A stretch of 64,000 bases of DNA, taken from the NCBI RefSeq assembly GCF_018224885.1, contig NZ_JAGTXB010000007.1, positions 124,001 through 188,000 of the forward strand, written 5' to 3'. Position 1 is the first letter of the stretch. Every line of letters starts with the position of its first letter. The notes under the pieces are model-generated. The model saw only the letters and a list, made by a program, of their open reading frames with translations. It made no database searches and had not been told where the DNA came from. This stretch comes from Chitinophaga hostae (lineage in GTDB: Bacteria; Bacteroidota; Bacteroidia; Chitinophagales; Chitinophagaceae). A program made the position numbers and the translations under genes. This document shows, piece by piece, positions 45,969 to 54,227 of the stretch.

Positions 45969-46784
45969 ATGCAAGCCATCGAACTGATAAACCAGCAATA
46001 TTTCTCCAGTCAGTACCGGTTTATGACACCGGCGCCTGACCTGGCGGAGCATGTGGTTTATTACTGGCTGCTGGATCTGCGGCAGCCTGCTATGCAGCAA
46101 CAGGAGTTCCGGGAACTGTTGCTGGCCAATATGTGCTCCTCGCTGGTACTCAATCTGGGCGCCCCCTTTGAAATATATGACGCACAAAACCGGTTCCTGC
46201 ATACCAGCGCCCACAGTGAATTGATTGGATACCGGCCCACCGCCGTAGCCTACCGCCATCTCTTTAATAACTTCCTGGTAGGCGTCAAATTCAAACCGGC
46301 ATCACTCAATTACCTACTCCGTATCAGGGGAACAGAGATCAACGGCAAAACACTGCCCGCCGGAGACGCCCTGCATCATATCAGCCGGCTCGAATCGGCC
46401 GTATATGAGGCCCCCAGTCCGGAGGCCATCAAAACATTACTGGACCAGTTTCTCCGGAACCAGGCTCCCCTGCCCGGTTCCATCAGGCATTTCCACTATG
46501 TGCTGCAATCCCTGAACGGCCCGGCCCCATTGCAATCCGGCTACCAGCTCAAACAACTCGCTGCTTTACTTTACCTCTCTCCCCGCACCCTGGAAAGATA
46601 TTTTACCGCATCGCTCGATATCAGCCCCAAACAGTGCCTGGCTATACTCAGGTTTCGCCAGGCCGTAACACAATACGTGGAGCACGGCTACAAGGCCGAC
46701 TGGGAAGCATTGGGATATCATGATTTCTCTCACTTCCGTAAGGACTGGCGCAAGCGGGTTTTGTTTTGCCCAGGATTAGACTGA
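45969..46784 (+). CDS. AraC-family transcriptional regulator with repeat-derived C-terminus
   Basis: 271 residues from the ATG at 45969; a TTG at 45942 or an ATG at 46023 are alternatives. The N-terminal half has a DUF6597-like sensor (FMTPAPDLAEHVVYYWLLDL, ELIGYRPTAVAYRHL, LVGVKFKPASLNYLL). The C-terminal AraC domain shows LKQLAALLYLSPRTLERYFT and ISPKQCLAILRFRQAV, then the second helix-turn-helix (YHDFSHFRKDWRK). The last residues, FCPGLD and the TGA stop, are encoded by the left end of palindromic repeat copy 3. The original 3' end has therefore been replaced, though the DNA-binding helices remain intact. Target genes unknown. Confidence 0.85.
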   Translation: MQAIELINQQYFSSQYRFMTPAPDLAEHVVYYWLLDLRQPAMQQQEFRELLLANMCSSLVLNLGAPFEIYDAQNRFLHTSAHSELIGYRPTAVAYRHLFNNFLVGVKFKPASLNYLLRIRGTEINGKTLPAGDALHHISRLESAVYEAPSPEAIKTLLDQFLRNQAPLPGSIRHFHYVLQSLNGPAPLQSGYQLKQLAALLYLSPRTLERYFTASLDISPKQCLAILRFRQAVTQYVEHGYKADWEALGYHDFSHFRKDWRKRVLFCPGLD

Positions 46785-46943
46785 TTTTGATGATTTAAAG
46801 GATTTTTTTTGTGATTATAATTTGATTTTAAAAGATTCAGGAAGATATCAGCGAAAATATTGATTGGTATCTTCCAAAATCTTTTAAAATCACAATAAAA
46901 AAATCCTTTAAATCATCAAAATCAGTCTAATCCTGGGCAAGAC
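46764..46943. repeat. Long palindromic repeat, copy 3
   Basis: About 180 bp. Left arm from TTGCCCAGGATTAGACTGAT and TTTGATGATTTAAAGGATTT; the right arm is its reverse complement ending at the GTCTTGCCC box. The tip differs from other copies (AAAGATTCAGGAAGATA against TATCTTCC...AATCTTTT). The left end lies inside the AraC coding frame and provides its stop codon; the right end is 43 nt before the M24 gene. Confidence 0.95.
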
Positions 46944-46985
46944 AATTGTCGCGTTTTTACACCAACTCCCCCATCGCCACAGCTT

Positions 46986-48284
46986 ATGTTTGCGCTGCAA
47001 CAAAAGCATTCCACTATGTTTTCAACCCAACGTAAACGGCTCGTCAGCCAGCTGCCGGCAGATGCCGTGGCGATACTTACCGCCAATGATATTATGCCTA
47101 CCAACGGCGACGGCACCATGCCGTACTTTCCTAATGTAAATCTTTATTATCTCACCGGGGTCAAAGAAGAAGATGCCATGCTGGTGCTGTGTCCTGGTCA
47201 TCCGGAAGCCGCCATGCGGGAAATCCTTTTCATCAAACGTGCCGACCAGCTTTTCGTAAAGTGGCTGGGGCATCGTCTCGACAAAGAATCGGCCGCTTCC
47301 CTGTCCGGTATCGCCACCGTTTATTATACAGATGAATACTGGGCGGTGATGAAAAACGTCATTCCACTTTGTAGACGGATACTGTTACATACAAATGAAC
47401 ATGCCCGTTCGGAAAATGAAACGCAAACGCGGGAAGACCGGCTGCTGCTGACCTGTAAGCATCATTATCCCCTGCACGAATACGACCGGCTGTATCCTCT
47501 GCTGGCCCGGCAGCGGATGGCCAAAACACCGGAAGAAGTAGCCATCATCCGCAAAGCCTGTGATATTACGGAAATGGGCTTCCGCCGGTTGCTGAAATTT
47601 GTAAAGCCCGGTAAAACGGGCTTCCAGGTTGCAGCAGAACTGATCCACGAATATATGCAGCACAACGCCACCTGGGCGAATTATGAACCCATAGTAGCCT
47701 TTGGAGCAGATACCTGCATACTGCACTACCGGGCTAATAAAAAAACAGGGAAAGACGGGGACCTGGTACTGATAGACGCTGCTGCCAGCCTGGAATTTTA
47801 TAATGCTGACCTTACCCGCACCATTCCGGTGAACGGGCGTTACACGCCACGGCAAAAAGAATATTACAACGCCGTATTACAGGTGCATCGCCAACTGCGG
47901 CAGCATGTCCGCGCCGGTGTATCATTGCACGAATTATGGCAGGCATCCAATGAGCTGATCCTGGAAGCGCTGGTCCGGTTGGGCATCTGTTCAACCACGG
48001 ACATCCGCCGCAACGGCGCTGCACATTACCTGCAGCAATACAGCTATCATAACGTATCACACTTCCTGGGACTCGAGGTACATGACCCGGGCTACATCCA
48101 TGAGCCCATACCCGCAGGCGCCTTTCTTACCAACGAACCCGGCATCTATAACGCCGCTGAGGGCATCGGGATAAGAATAGAAAACAACCTGCTTGTAACA
48201 GATAACGGATATGAAGATCTGATGGAAAATATTCCTGTGGAAGCCGAGGAGATTGAGGAGATAATGAACCGAACCAGCAATTAG
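46986..48284 (+). CDS. pepP: Xaa-Pro aminopeptidase, M24B family
   Basis: 432 residues (a second ATG at 47016 may be the real start). N-terminal AMP_N domain (about residues 10-140, VNLYYLTGVKEEDAMLVLCP). The creatinase-fold catalytic domain begins near 180 (YPLLARQRMAKTPEEVAIIR). Metal ligands are visible: the two Asp in LIDAAASLEFYNADLTRT, His in SHFLGLEVHDPG, Glu in TNEPGIY and Glu in IGIRIENN. The enzyme removes N-terminal residues preceding proline using two Mn/Co ions. No signal peptide, so cytoplasmic. The TAG stop lies in a short TTAGCNN heptamer array. Confidence 0.93.
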   Translation: MFALQQKHSTMFSTQRKRLVSQLPADAVAILTANDIMPTNGDGTMPYFPNVNLYYLTGVKEEDAMLVLCPGHPEAAMREILFIKRADQLFVKWLGHRLDKESAASLSGIATVYYTDEYWAVMKNVIPLCRRILLHTNEHARSENETQTREDRLLLTCKHHYPLHEYDRLYPLLARQRMAKTPEEVAIIRKACDITEMGFRRLLKFVKPGKTGFQVAAELIHEYMQHNATWANYEPIVAFGADTCILHYRANKKTGKDGDLVLIDAAASLEFYNADLTRTIPVNGRYTPRQKEYYNAVLQVHRQLRQHVRAGVSLHELWQASNELILEALVRLGICSTTDIRRNGAAHYLQQYSYHNVSHFLGLEVHDPGYIHEPIPAGAFLTNEPGIYNAAEGIGIRIENNLLVTDNGYEDLMENIPVEAEEIEEIMNRTSN

Positions 48285-48320
48285 CTATTAGCCATTAGCT
48301 TTTAGCAGAAATGCAGCGGA
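48281..48320. repeat. TTAGCNN heptamers with AAATGCAGCGGA tail
   Basis: Four heptamers (TTAGCTA, TTAGCCA, TTAGCTT, TTAGCAG) followed by AAATGCAGCGGA. This is the same combination as at 43237-43334, and again it starts at the stop codon of a gene. Its CAGCGGA end is also the outermost base-paired part of palindromic repeat copy 4. Confidence 0.8.
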
Positions 48321-48520
48321 TTTTTTCTTGCCCAGGATTTCAATGATTTTGATGATTTACAGGATTTTATTTTAGTAGATTTTATTTTTGATTTAAAAAG
48401 ATTAGCGGAGACAAAAGCGAGTATCCACTTTTATCTCCGCTAATCTTTTTAAAATCATTAAGGAAAAAATCCTGTAAATCATCAAAATCATTGAAATCCT
48501 GGGCAAGAAAAAATCCGCTG
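48314..48520. repeat. Long palindromic repeat, copy 4
   Basis: 207 bp between converging genes. The arms begin CAGCGGATTTTTTCTTGCCC and AGGATTTCAATGATTTTGAT and match for about 55 bp without mismatch. The tip pairs AAGATTAGCGGAGACAAAAG with CTTTTATCTCCGCTAATCTT with one mismatch. Mid-arm sequence TTTCAATGATTTTGATG is specific to this copy and present in both arms. Confidence 0.95.
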
Positions 48521-48546
48521 CCAGAAGCCTTCTTACACCTTGGGAA

Positions 48547-50490
48547 CTACTTCAAAGAATTGATCCAGGTGGCAATCTTCGTTGCGTCGGCTTGCGGCAC
48601 CTGCGGGAATGGAGGCATTGGTGTGGCATAGCCAGGCCAGTTCTCCGGCTTTGGATTTTTGATCAGCGCTAATATTTTAGCTACGGAATAATTTCTTTTG
48701 GCGACATCTTTAAAACCGGGACCTACCTGTTTCTTGTCGGGATTATGACAGGAAGAGCAGGTGTATTTATTCAGCAACGGTTTTACCTGCTCGTAGGTGA
48801 GCGCCTTTGCGGTTGCCGGTTGAGCAGCCGTGGAAGCATCTTTTGCAGCAGCTACCTTAGTGGCGGTAGTAGCTGGTTTGGCAGCAGAGTTTTTAGTACT
48901 CAGGGCAGATGCAGGTAATTTTGCTCCATCAGGAATGTTATTCAGTGTGTAGTATACATCCGGGTGTACCAGCGAGTAGGAATTTTCCTGGGTACGGATA
49001 CCATTCAGCGTGAGCTTGTGGATGTAGTACTGACGCAGTCCATCGATTACGAGGCGAACTTTCATACCATCTGAGGAAACCTGTACACCTTTGATGGTCA
49101 GCTTTTCCGTGTTAACGGTAGGACTTCCATACACCGGGTGGTATTTATAGATAAAGCTTTCCACGTTATAGGAGGCAATATCTTCTGCATATTTTTTGTC
49201 GACCGGCTGGGTGAACGTTATTTCAAAACCATCTGGCATTGCGCTCACGGTTCTCATTTCAAAAGGTACACGGTTATTCCACACCAGGCGTTGAAGGCCC
49301 TGGTTGGCATCACCGGCAGAACCCCATCCACGGTTGGTTTCACCTACAAAGAGGGAACCGTCCTTACCCCAGGCGAGGCGCAAAACGCCTGACTGAAATC
49401 CGCTTCTGAAATCCCAGGCAGCGCCCTGGTATTCACCATTTACTTTTTCCAGGTACACGCGCATAATTTTGCTTTGTCCCTGATCACCGATCAGCACCTG
49501 TTTGGCGAAGGGGCCAAACGTACCTTCCGGAATGGTGGTGAGCTGTGAGTTGGAGATCCCTAAAACACCGTGTGGCAGCCATACTGCGGGTGTTTGTAAT
49601 TCCGGGAAATATTTCTTCATATCAAACAGCGTCACAAACTTTTCGTTTTCTACGTTCTCTGGTTTGATGGCATTTCCCTGCGCATCTTTACGAAAGCGGG
49701 GATCCACTTTGCTGTACAATTCTTCTGTAGTCAGCTTTACGGGAGAGTTGGGCATGCCTGTCCAGCGTAAACCGGCAGGGTGCCCCACAAAGCTGCCTTT
49801 CTTTACATGGGTCAGTCCACCGGAACCCATCCAGTCGCCCTGGTTATCTGTGTAAAACAGTTCACCATCGATGGTGCCTAAACCACAAGGAGAACGGAAA
49901 CCTGTTGCCCATGGTTCCATTTTACCATCGGGGGTGATGTGCATCATCCAACCTCTCCAGGGAACACGGCTTTCACCGCGCCACCATTCTTCATCCCCAA
50001 AGGCTACGTTACCGGAAACAAAGAAAGAGCCATCTGGGCCCAGTACGGGTCCGAAGCTGTACTCATGATAATGCCCGGATAAAGGCCATGCAAACACAGT
50101 TTCGAACAGGTCCATTTTACCATCCATATTGGTATCGGTCATTTTGGTCAGTTCGCCGCGTTGTGCGCAATAGAGGGAACCATTTTTGTAAGCCAGGCCC
50201 AGCACTTCGTGCAGCCCGGAAGCTACTTTCCTGAAGTAAGGTTTGCTGCTGGTGGGATTTTCCACGATAAAGATATCGCCGCGACGGGTAGCCACGCCAA
50301 GGTCGCCGTTGGGAAGGGTGCATAAACCACCTACTTCCAGCAGGGTACCTTCGGGAGAGCTGATACGTGCAATACGGAAAAAGTCCTCTTCCTTGGGTGA
50401 TTCCTGTGCTTTAACAGGCGTGATGGCTGTGGTCATCAGGAACATACCTGCGGCTATTCCTGCTGTAATTCTTTTATAATTCAGTTTCAT
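48547..50490 (-). CDS. Secreted propeller dehydrogenase-like protein fused to cytochrome c
   Basis: 647 residues from the ATG at 50490 (an ATG at 50499 is three codons upstream). Signal peptide ending PVKAQ. Residues 30-430 are beta-propeller-like with repeats such as LPNGDLGVATRRGDIFIVEN and YSFGPVLGPDGSFFVSGN, as in PQQ-type or putative membrane-bound dehydrogenases. After an Ala/Thr-rich linker, the C-terminal 90 residues form a cytochrome c with CSSCH heme motif and the Met ligand in YATPMPPFPQ. Expected to pass electrons from sugar or alcohol oxidation to periplasmic carriers. 22 nt after the DUF1080-PA14 gene, in one operon. Confidence 0.85.
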   Translation of the reverse strand: MKLNYKRITAGIAAGMFLMTTAITPVKAQESPKEEDFFRIARISSPEGTLLEVGGLCTLPNGDLGVATRRGDIFIVENPTSSKPYFRKVASGLHEVLGLAYKNGSLYCAQRGELTKMTDTNMDGKMDLFETVFAWPLSGHYHEYSFGPVLGPDGSFFVSGNVAFGDEEWWRGESRVPWRGWMMHITPDGKMEPWATGFRSPCGLGTIDGELFYTDNQGDWMGSGGLTHVKKGSFVGHPAGLRWTGMPNSPVKLTTEELYSKVDPRFRKDAQGNAIKPENVENEKFVTLFDMKKYFPELQTPAVWLPHGVLGISNSQLTTIPEGTFGPFAKQVLIGDQGQSKIMRVYLEKVNGEYQGAAWDFRSGFQSGVLRLAWGKDGSLFVGETNRGWGSAGDANQGLQRLVWNNRVPFEMRTVSAMPDGFEITFTQPVDKKYAEDIASYNVESFIYKYHPVYGSPTVNTEKLTIKGVQVSSDGMKVRLVIDGLRQYYIHKLTLNGIRTQENSYSLVHPDVYYTLNNIPDGAKLPASALSTKNSAAKPATTATKVAAAKDASTAAQPATAKALTYEQVKPLLNKYTCSSCHNPDKKQVGPGFKDVAKRNYSVAKILALIKNPKPENWPGYATPMPPFPQVPQADATKIATWINSLK

Positions 50491-50511
50491 AATAGTCATT
50501 AGTATTGCTGC

Positions 50512-52371
50512 TTAGAAGATAACCGCATAACCTGTTTTAGCCTGTACCGGCACGATCAGCTCCGCGCGGCCGTTCTGGTTGCGGATGATGGGGTTCGCTT
50601 TGGCATCGTCCATCTTCACATAATAAGATTTATCGCCGATCACATACAAACCCGGGGATACCTGTTCTATGCTATCCCCAACGGCTATACGCAGATAGAG
50701 GTCGGATGCAGGTTGTGCCACCGTAACGGTGCGATGTATACCCTGGTTTTCCGGCAGTACGCTGATATCGTCTGTTACAGCGGTACCATAAATATTGTAA
50801 CGGAAAGTTGGTTTACCTGTTTCATCGAGGGCGTAACCTGTTGGACGGTAGGCGGTGCCGGTAGTATCGGCGCTCCAGGCAGCATCTTTGCCGGACAGTT
50901 TTTCAATAGCCAGTGCAGGCTGATTGGTCAGTACCTGGATGGTACCCATAGGACGGGAAGAGCCGTCGCCACGGTCGTGCCACATAGGTGTGGTGTTCAG
51001 GAATTCGCCGCGCCATACCTGTATGGGTAAGCCGTTATCCATGTCGTAGGTGTAATGCACTTTGGCAGGACCGCCTACAGAAATGGCGTGTACTACGCGT
51101 TTACCACCTCGAACGTCCATAAAGCTGCGCAATACGGTATTTTCGTTGGCCGTAACCAGGATAGGATCTGTAGGATCATCAGCTGGTACGTTGGCATCGC
51201 TGATAACGAATTCGCGGATACCTGCTTCTTTTACCGACAGCGTCAGAGACGCTTTCGCCCAGTCGGTATTTTTAGCATACAATACTTCCACAGGGTAGTT
51301 ACCTGGCTGTAATTCGATGTTACCGTTACCATCCCATCCACGCGGGGTGATGATGGTTTGGTTGTTTATTTTCAACTGGCCGGGTCCTCCGGAGGTGTGG
51401 AGATTGAAACCATAGTTACCTGCGCTTTTCACAGACAGGGTACCTGTGTATCGCACCAGGAACTCGTTGTCCGGTAAGCCGGTAATGTTGGGGCTTAGCT
51501 GAGCAGCGGTACCTGATGCTACCGGTTTCAGTGCAGCAAAATCGGGTTGCTTATCGAAGCGGCCTTTATATATGCTGTACTTTATATCCTGCAGCGTTGG
51601 TTTGGGAGCGCTGTAATTATTGATAACGATATTTCTGAAGGCAACAGTACCATGATCTCCCTGGATACGGAGTGGGCCGGAAGCTACTTCATTATTTTGT
51701 ACGGCGCCACGGGTGGGGCCTGAAAGCACTACATTTTCCTGGATGGTTACACCATTCAGTTCCAGTTTTAAGATAACGGCATCCGCAATTTTGTTACCGG
51801 CGGCGTCAAAGCGGGGCGCCTGGAAAGCTATTTTCATATGCTGCCATAAGCCCGGTGCACGGCTAACATTCTGACGGGGTGCATGACCATCATAGCCCTG
51901 CTGTCCTTCCGGCTTGCTGTCGTCCCAGCGTTGGTAAATACCTCCGTTATCCGATGCACTTGGCGCCGTAATACCCCAGCTGTCGAGCAGCTGGATCTCG
52001 TATCTTCCCTGTAAATAAATACCGGAGTTAGATCCTTTGGCCATCAGGTAGTCCAGTTCCAGGTCGAGGTCACCATGTTGTATGGTGCTGAAAAGATCCT
52101 TTCCATGGGCATTTTTCTCTGGCAGGTTCACGAGGATCCCTGTGCCTGCGGTTGTTTGCAGCAGGTTGTTCTGCTGCAGGTCGGCCTTAACGCCGCCGGC
52201 TATACGCCAGTTGGCTGCAGGTTCCTGGAATGCAGATAAATCTGTTAACGGCAATTTGTTTTGAGCCATCATCTGCTGACAACTGCCAATACTTAAAATC
52301 AATACCAAAGTTCTCCGGTCGTACACACCTAACTGTTTCAACTTTGGACGGAACTTGTTCCATCTAAGCAT
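50512..52371 (-). CDS. DUF1080 (3-keto-disaccharide hydrolase) and PA14 domain protein
   Basis: 619 residues. N-terminal hydrophobic segment (LVLILSIGSCQQMMAQ) acts as a signal, possibly a lipoprotein signal with Cys in GSCQ. The DUF1080 domain (about residues 40-245) shows DLELDYLMAKGSNSGIYLQG and YEIQLLDSWG. A PA14-like carbohydrate-binding domain (about 255-370) shows NEFLVRYTGTLSVKSAGNYG and PGNYPVEVLYAK. The C-terminal 240 residues have no clear family. Upstream of and cotranscribed with the cytochrome c-fused dehydrogenase-like gene, so this is a second oxidise-and-cleave locus besides that at 10730-15405. Confidence 0.85.
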   Translation of the reverse strand: MLRWNKFRPKLKQLGVYDRRTLVLILSIGSCQQMMAQNKLPLTDLSAFQEPAANWRIAGGVKADLQQNNLLQTTAGTGILVNLPEKNAHGKDLFSTIQHGDLDLELDYLMAKGSNSGIYLQGRYEIQLLDSWGITAPSASDNGGIYQRWDDSKPEGQQGYDGHAPRQNVSRAPGLWQHMKIAFQAPRFDAAGNKIADAVILKLELNGVTIQENVVLSGPTRGAVQNNEVASGPLRIQGDHGTVAFRNIVINNYSAPKPTLQDIKYSIYKGRFDKQPDFAALKPVASGTAAQLSPNITGLPDNEFLVRYTGTLSVKSAGNYGFNLHTSGGPGQLKINNQTIITPRGWDGNGNIELQPGNYPVEVLYAKNTDWAKASLTLSVKEAGIREFVISDANVPADDPTDPILVTANENTVLRSFMDVRGGKRVVHAISVGGPAKVHYTYDMDNGLPIQVWRGEFLNTTPMWHDRGDGSSRPMGTIQVLTNQPALAIEKLSGKDAAWSADTTGTAYRPTGYALDETGKPTFRYNIYGTAVTDDISVLPENQGIHRTVTVAQPASDLYLRIAVGDSIEQVSPGLYVIGDKSYYVKMDDAKANPIIRNQNGRAELIVPVQAKTGYAVIF

Positions 52372-52689
52372 AGATCTGGATTTTTTTAAAAAGTTTATAT
52401 TGATTGCTAAATGCTTTTAGCTTTACAGTCCATACATCATTTTTCTTACTATATCGGTTATAGGTCACCTCAATTGTTAATGAAATTTAAATTATCAACT
52501 TCTGCTAAACGTAGAACTGTGCTAATTTTGAACGCGGCGACAAAATAGAAATTAATTATAACAAAGTTGGTAGCAAGGGTGGAAAAATTACACCAGCGGT
52601 AAAAAAATGGGGGCAAAATCGTTTGCAGTACTTTATTAAAGTTGGGGAGGTGGGCATTTTAAAATAAATTAAAAAGTTTCATTAGCGAG
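52372..52689. other. Intergenic region upstream of the DUF1080-PA14 operon
   Basis: About 318 AT-rich bases with no open frame of interest. It should contain the promoter of the minus-strand operon starting at 52371, but no exact TTG-N19-TAnnTTTG is visible. The right part joins palindromic repeat copy 5. Confidence 0.5.
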
Positions 52690-52894
52690 TTTTTTTCTTG
52701 CCCAGGATTTCAATGATTTTTAGGATTTTCAGGATTTTATTTTTTTTGATTTTATTAGATTTAAAATGATTAGCGAAGATAAAAGCGGATACTATACTCG
52801 CTTCTGTCTTCGCTAATCATTTTAAATCTAATAAAATCAAAAAAAATAAAATCCTGAAAATCCTAAAAATCATTGAAATCCTGAGCAAGAAAAA
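52690..52894. repeat. Long palindromic repeat, copy 5
   Basis: 205 bp with the longest uninterrupted arms: about 96 bp each (52691-52787 and 52799-52894) with about three mismatches and an 11-nt loop. Ends are TTTTTTCTTGCCCAGGATTT. The mid-arm is unique (AATGATTTTTAGGATTTTCA) yet mirrored exactly in the other arm. The tip is ATGATTAGCGAAGATAAAAG. Lies 4 nt beyond the stop of the HAD gene. Confidence 0.96.
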
Positions 52895-52898
52895 CCCA

Positions 52899-53525
52899 CT
52901 ACAACGTAAGCCCGAAGTCCTCCAGTTTTTTTAGTGTGCTGGCGTAGTCGGTATGACAAATACCATTAATCCCCAGACCATTCGCCACATCTACAAACAT
53001 CGACCGGTCTTCCAGGTATACTACCTCCGCCGGTTTTACCTGCGCAATATCCAGCGCTATCTTATAGATATCTGCATCTGGTTTGCGGAAGTGCACAAAA
53101 CAGGAAGAAATATAGAAATCAACAAAGCTGCTGATATTAAAATGCTGAATGCGATGTTCGTTCAGTTCACGGCCTTCATTATTTACGATGGCAATCTTCA
53201 GTTTATATTTTGCTTTCAGCGCTGCTACCATCTCCAGCATTTCCGGATACGGAGAAGACTGTGCAAACATAAAATCACGGAATTGCTTGCGGGTAAAACT
53301 GCGGTCCTCATAAAAAACCACGCGGTTCAGGTATTCATCGAGCGTTAGCTTTCCTTCTTCGTAAGTATCAAAGGTAAGGTGATGCCGTTCCTCCATTTCA
53401 ATGGCATCCAGTCCGTATGTTTGCATGGCCAGCTTACGGGCCGCCCGGTCCCAGCCATTGGTCAGTAATACCCCACCTATATCGAGGAACAGGGTAGTGA
53501 TATGTGCATGCTTATCCATCTCCAA
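52899..53525 (-). CDS. HAD-superfamily hydrolase
   Basis: 208 residues. Motif I is FLDIGGVLLTNGW (nucleophile Asp; the second Asp of DxD is replaced by Gly). A helical cap follows (about residues 20-90), motif II is in KIAIVNNEGRELNEHR, motif III Lys in FVHFRKPDADIYKIAL and motif IV in VVYLEDRSMFVDVANGLGI. Resembles YihX/epoxide-hydrolase N-terminal-like HAD phosphatases. The missing general acid in motif I may alter or weaken phosphatase activity. Cytoplasmic; substrate unknown. Confidence 0.87.
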   Translation of the reverse strand: MEMDKHAHITTLFLDIGGVLLTNGWDRAARKLAMQTYGLDAIEMEERHHLTFDTYEEGKLTLDEYLNRVVFYEDRSFTRKQFRDFMFAQSSPYPEMLEMVAALKAKYKLKIAIVNNEGRELNEHRIQHFNISSFVDFYISSCFVHFRKPDADIYKIALDIAQVKPAEVVYLEDRSMFVDVANGLGINGICHTDYASTLKKLEDFGLTL

Positions 53526-53577
53526 AAAAATTTATTGCGTTACTAAAATAACGCTATCCTTGCATTAAAAGATCAAC

Positions 53578-54042
53578 ATGCAAATCCGACCAGCCACGCT
53601 CCAGGACATACCGCAGCTCAAAAGCCTTTACCAGGGCACGATTACTCATATAAACCGGGCACATTACAATCCTGAACAAATCCGTGCATGGGCGGCTACT
53701 GGAGAAAGAATTACTTCTCTCGAAAACAAAATAAAATCACAGCATTTTTATGCCGCTGTTACAACCGACGAACAGATAACCGGTTTTGCCTCCCTGGAAG
53801 ATGACGGAGAACTGGATATGATGTATGTTCATAAAGACTATCAGCGCCAGGGAATTGCCGCTATGCTGATCAAGCAGCTTTATAAGAAGGCTGCAGAACT
53901 GGGCTTAAAAACGCTGGTCGCTTATGTAAGTATTACCGCCAGGCCTTTCTTCGAAAAACAGGGATTTAAAGCAGTGGAAACGCAGCAGGTACAGTTGGGA
54001 GAAGTAATGTTGGAGAATTACAAAATGGTAAAGGATATATGA
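53578..54042 (+). CDS. GNAT-family N-acetyltransferase
   Basis: 154 residues. Acetyltransferase fold: N-terminal IRPATLQDIPQLKSLYQGTI, then ITGFASLEDDGELDMMYVHK and the acetyl-CoA pyrophosphate loop YQRQGIAAMLIKQLYKKA (Q/RxxGxA motif), followed by TLVAYVSITARPFFEKQGFK. Acceptor substrate unknown. Divergent from the HAD gene; the TGA stop is followed immediately by palindromic repeat copy 6. Confidence 0.92.
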   Translation: MQIRPATLQDIPQLKSLYQGTITHINRAHYNPEQIRAWAATGERITSLENKIKSQHFYAAVTTDEQITGFASLEDDGELDMMYVHKDYQRQGIAAMLIKQLYKKAAELGLKTLVAYVSITARPFFEKQGFKAVETQQVQLGEVMLENYKMVKDI

Positions 54043-54227
54043 TTTTTTGTTTTGCCCAGGATTAATGGTGATTATGATGATTTTCAGGATTTTTTTTGAG
54101 ATTTTATGTGATGTAAAAAGATTAGCGAAGATTATCAGCATGTAAATCTTCGCTAATCTTTTTAAAATCATCAAAGGAAAAAATCCTGAAAATCATCATA
54201 ATCACCGTTAATCCTGGGCAAGACAAA
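54043..54227. repeat. Long palindromic repeat, copy 6
   Basis: About 185 bp exactly filling the space between two converging stop codons (GNAT TGA at 54040-54042, DUF4251 stop at 54228-54230). Arms TTTTGCCCAGGATTAATGGT and GATTATGATGATTTTCAGGA mirrored with one mismatch. The tip pairs AAAAGATTAGCGAAGATT with AATCTTCGCTAATCTTTT. Likely acts as a bidirectional 3' end. Confidence 0.95.

Noticed and set aside
52690..52894. Palindromes considered as integron attC sites or classic MITEs
   Set aside because: No integrase, no attC core-site consensus, no flanking target duplication and no transposase-like inner sequence could be found.
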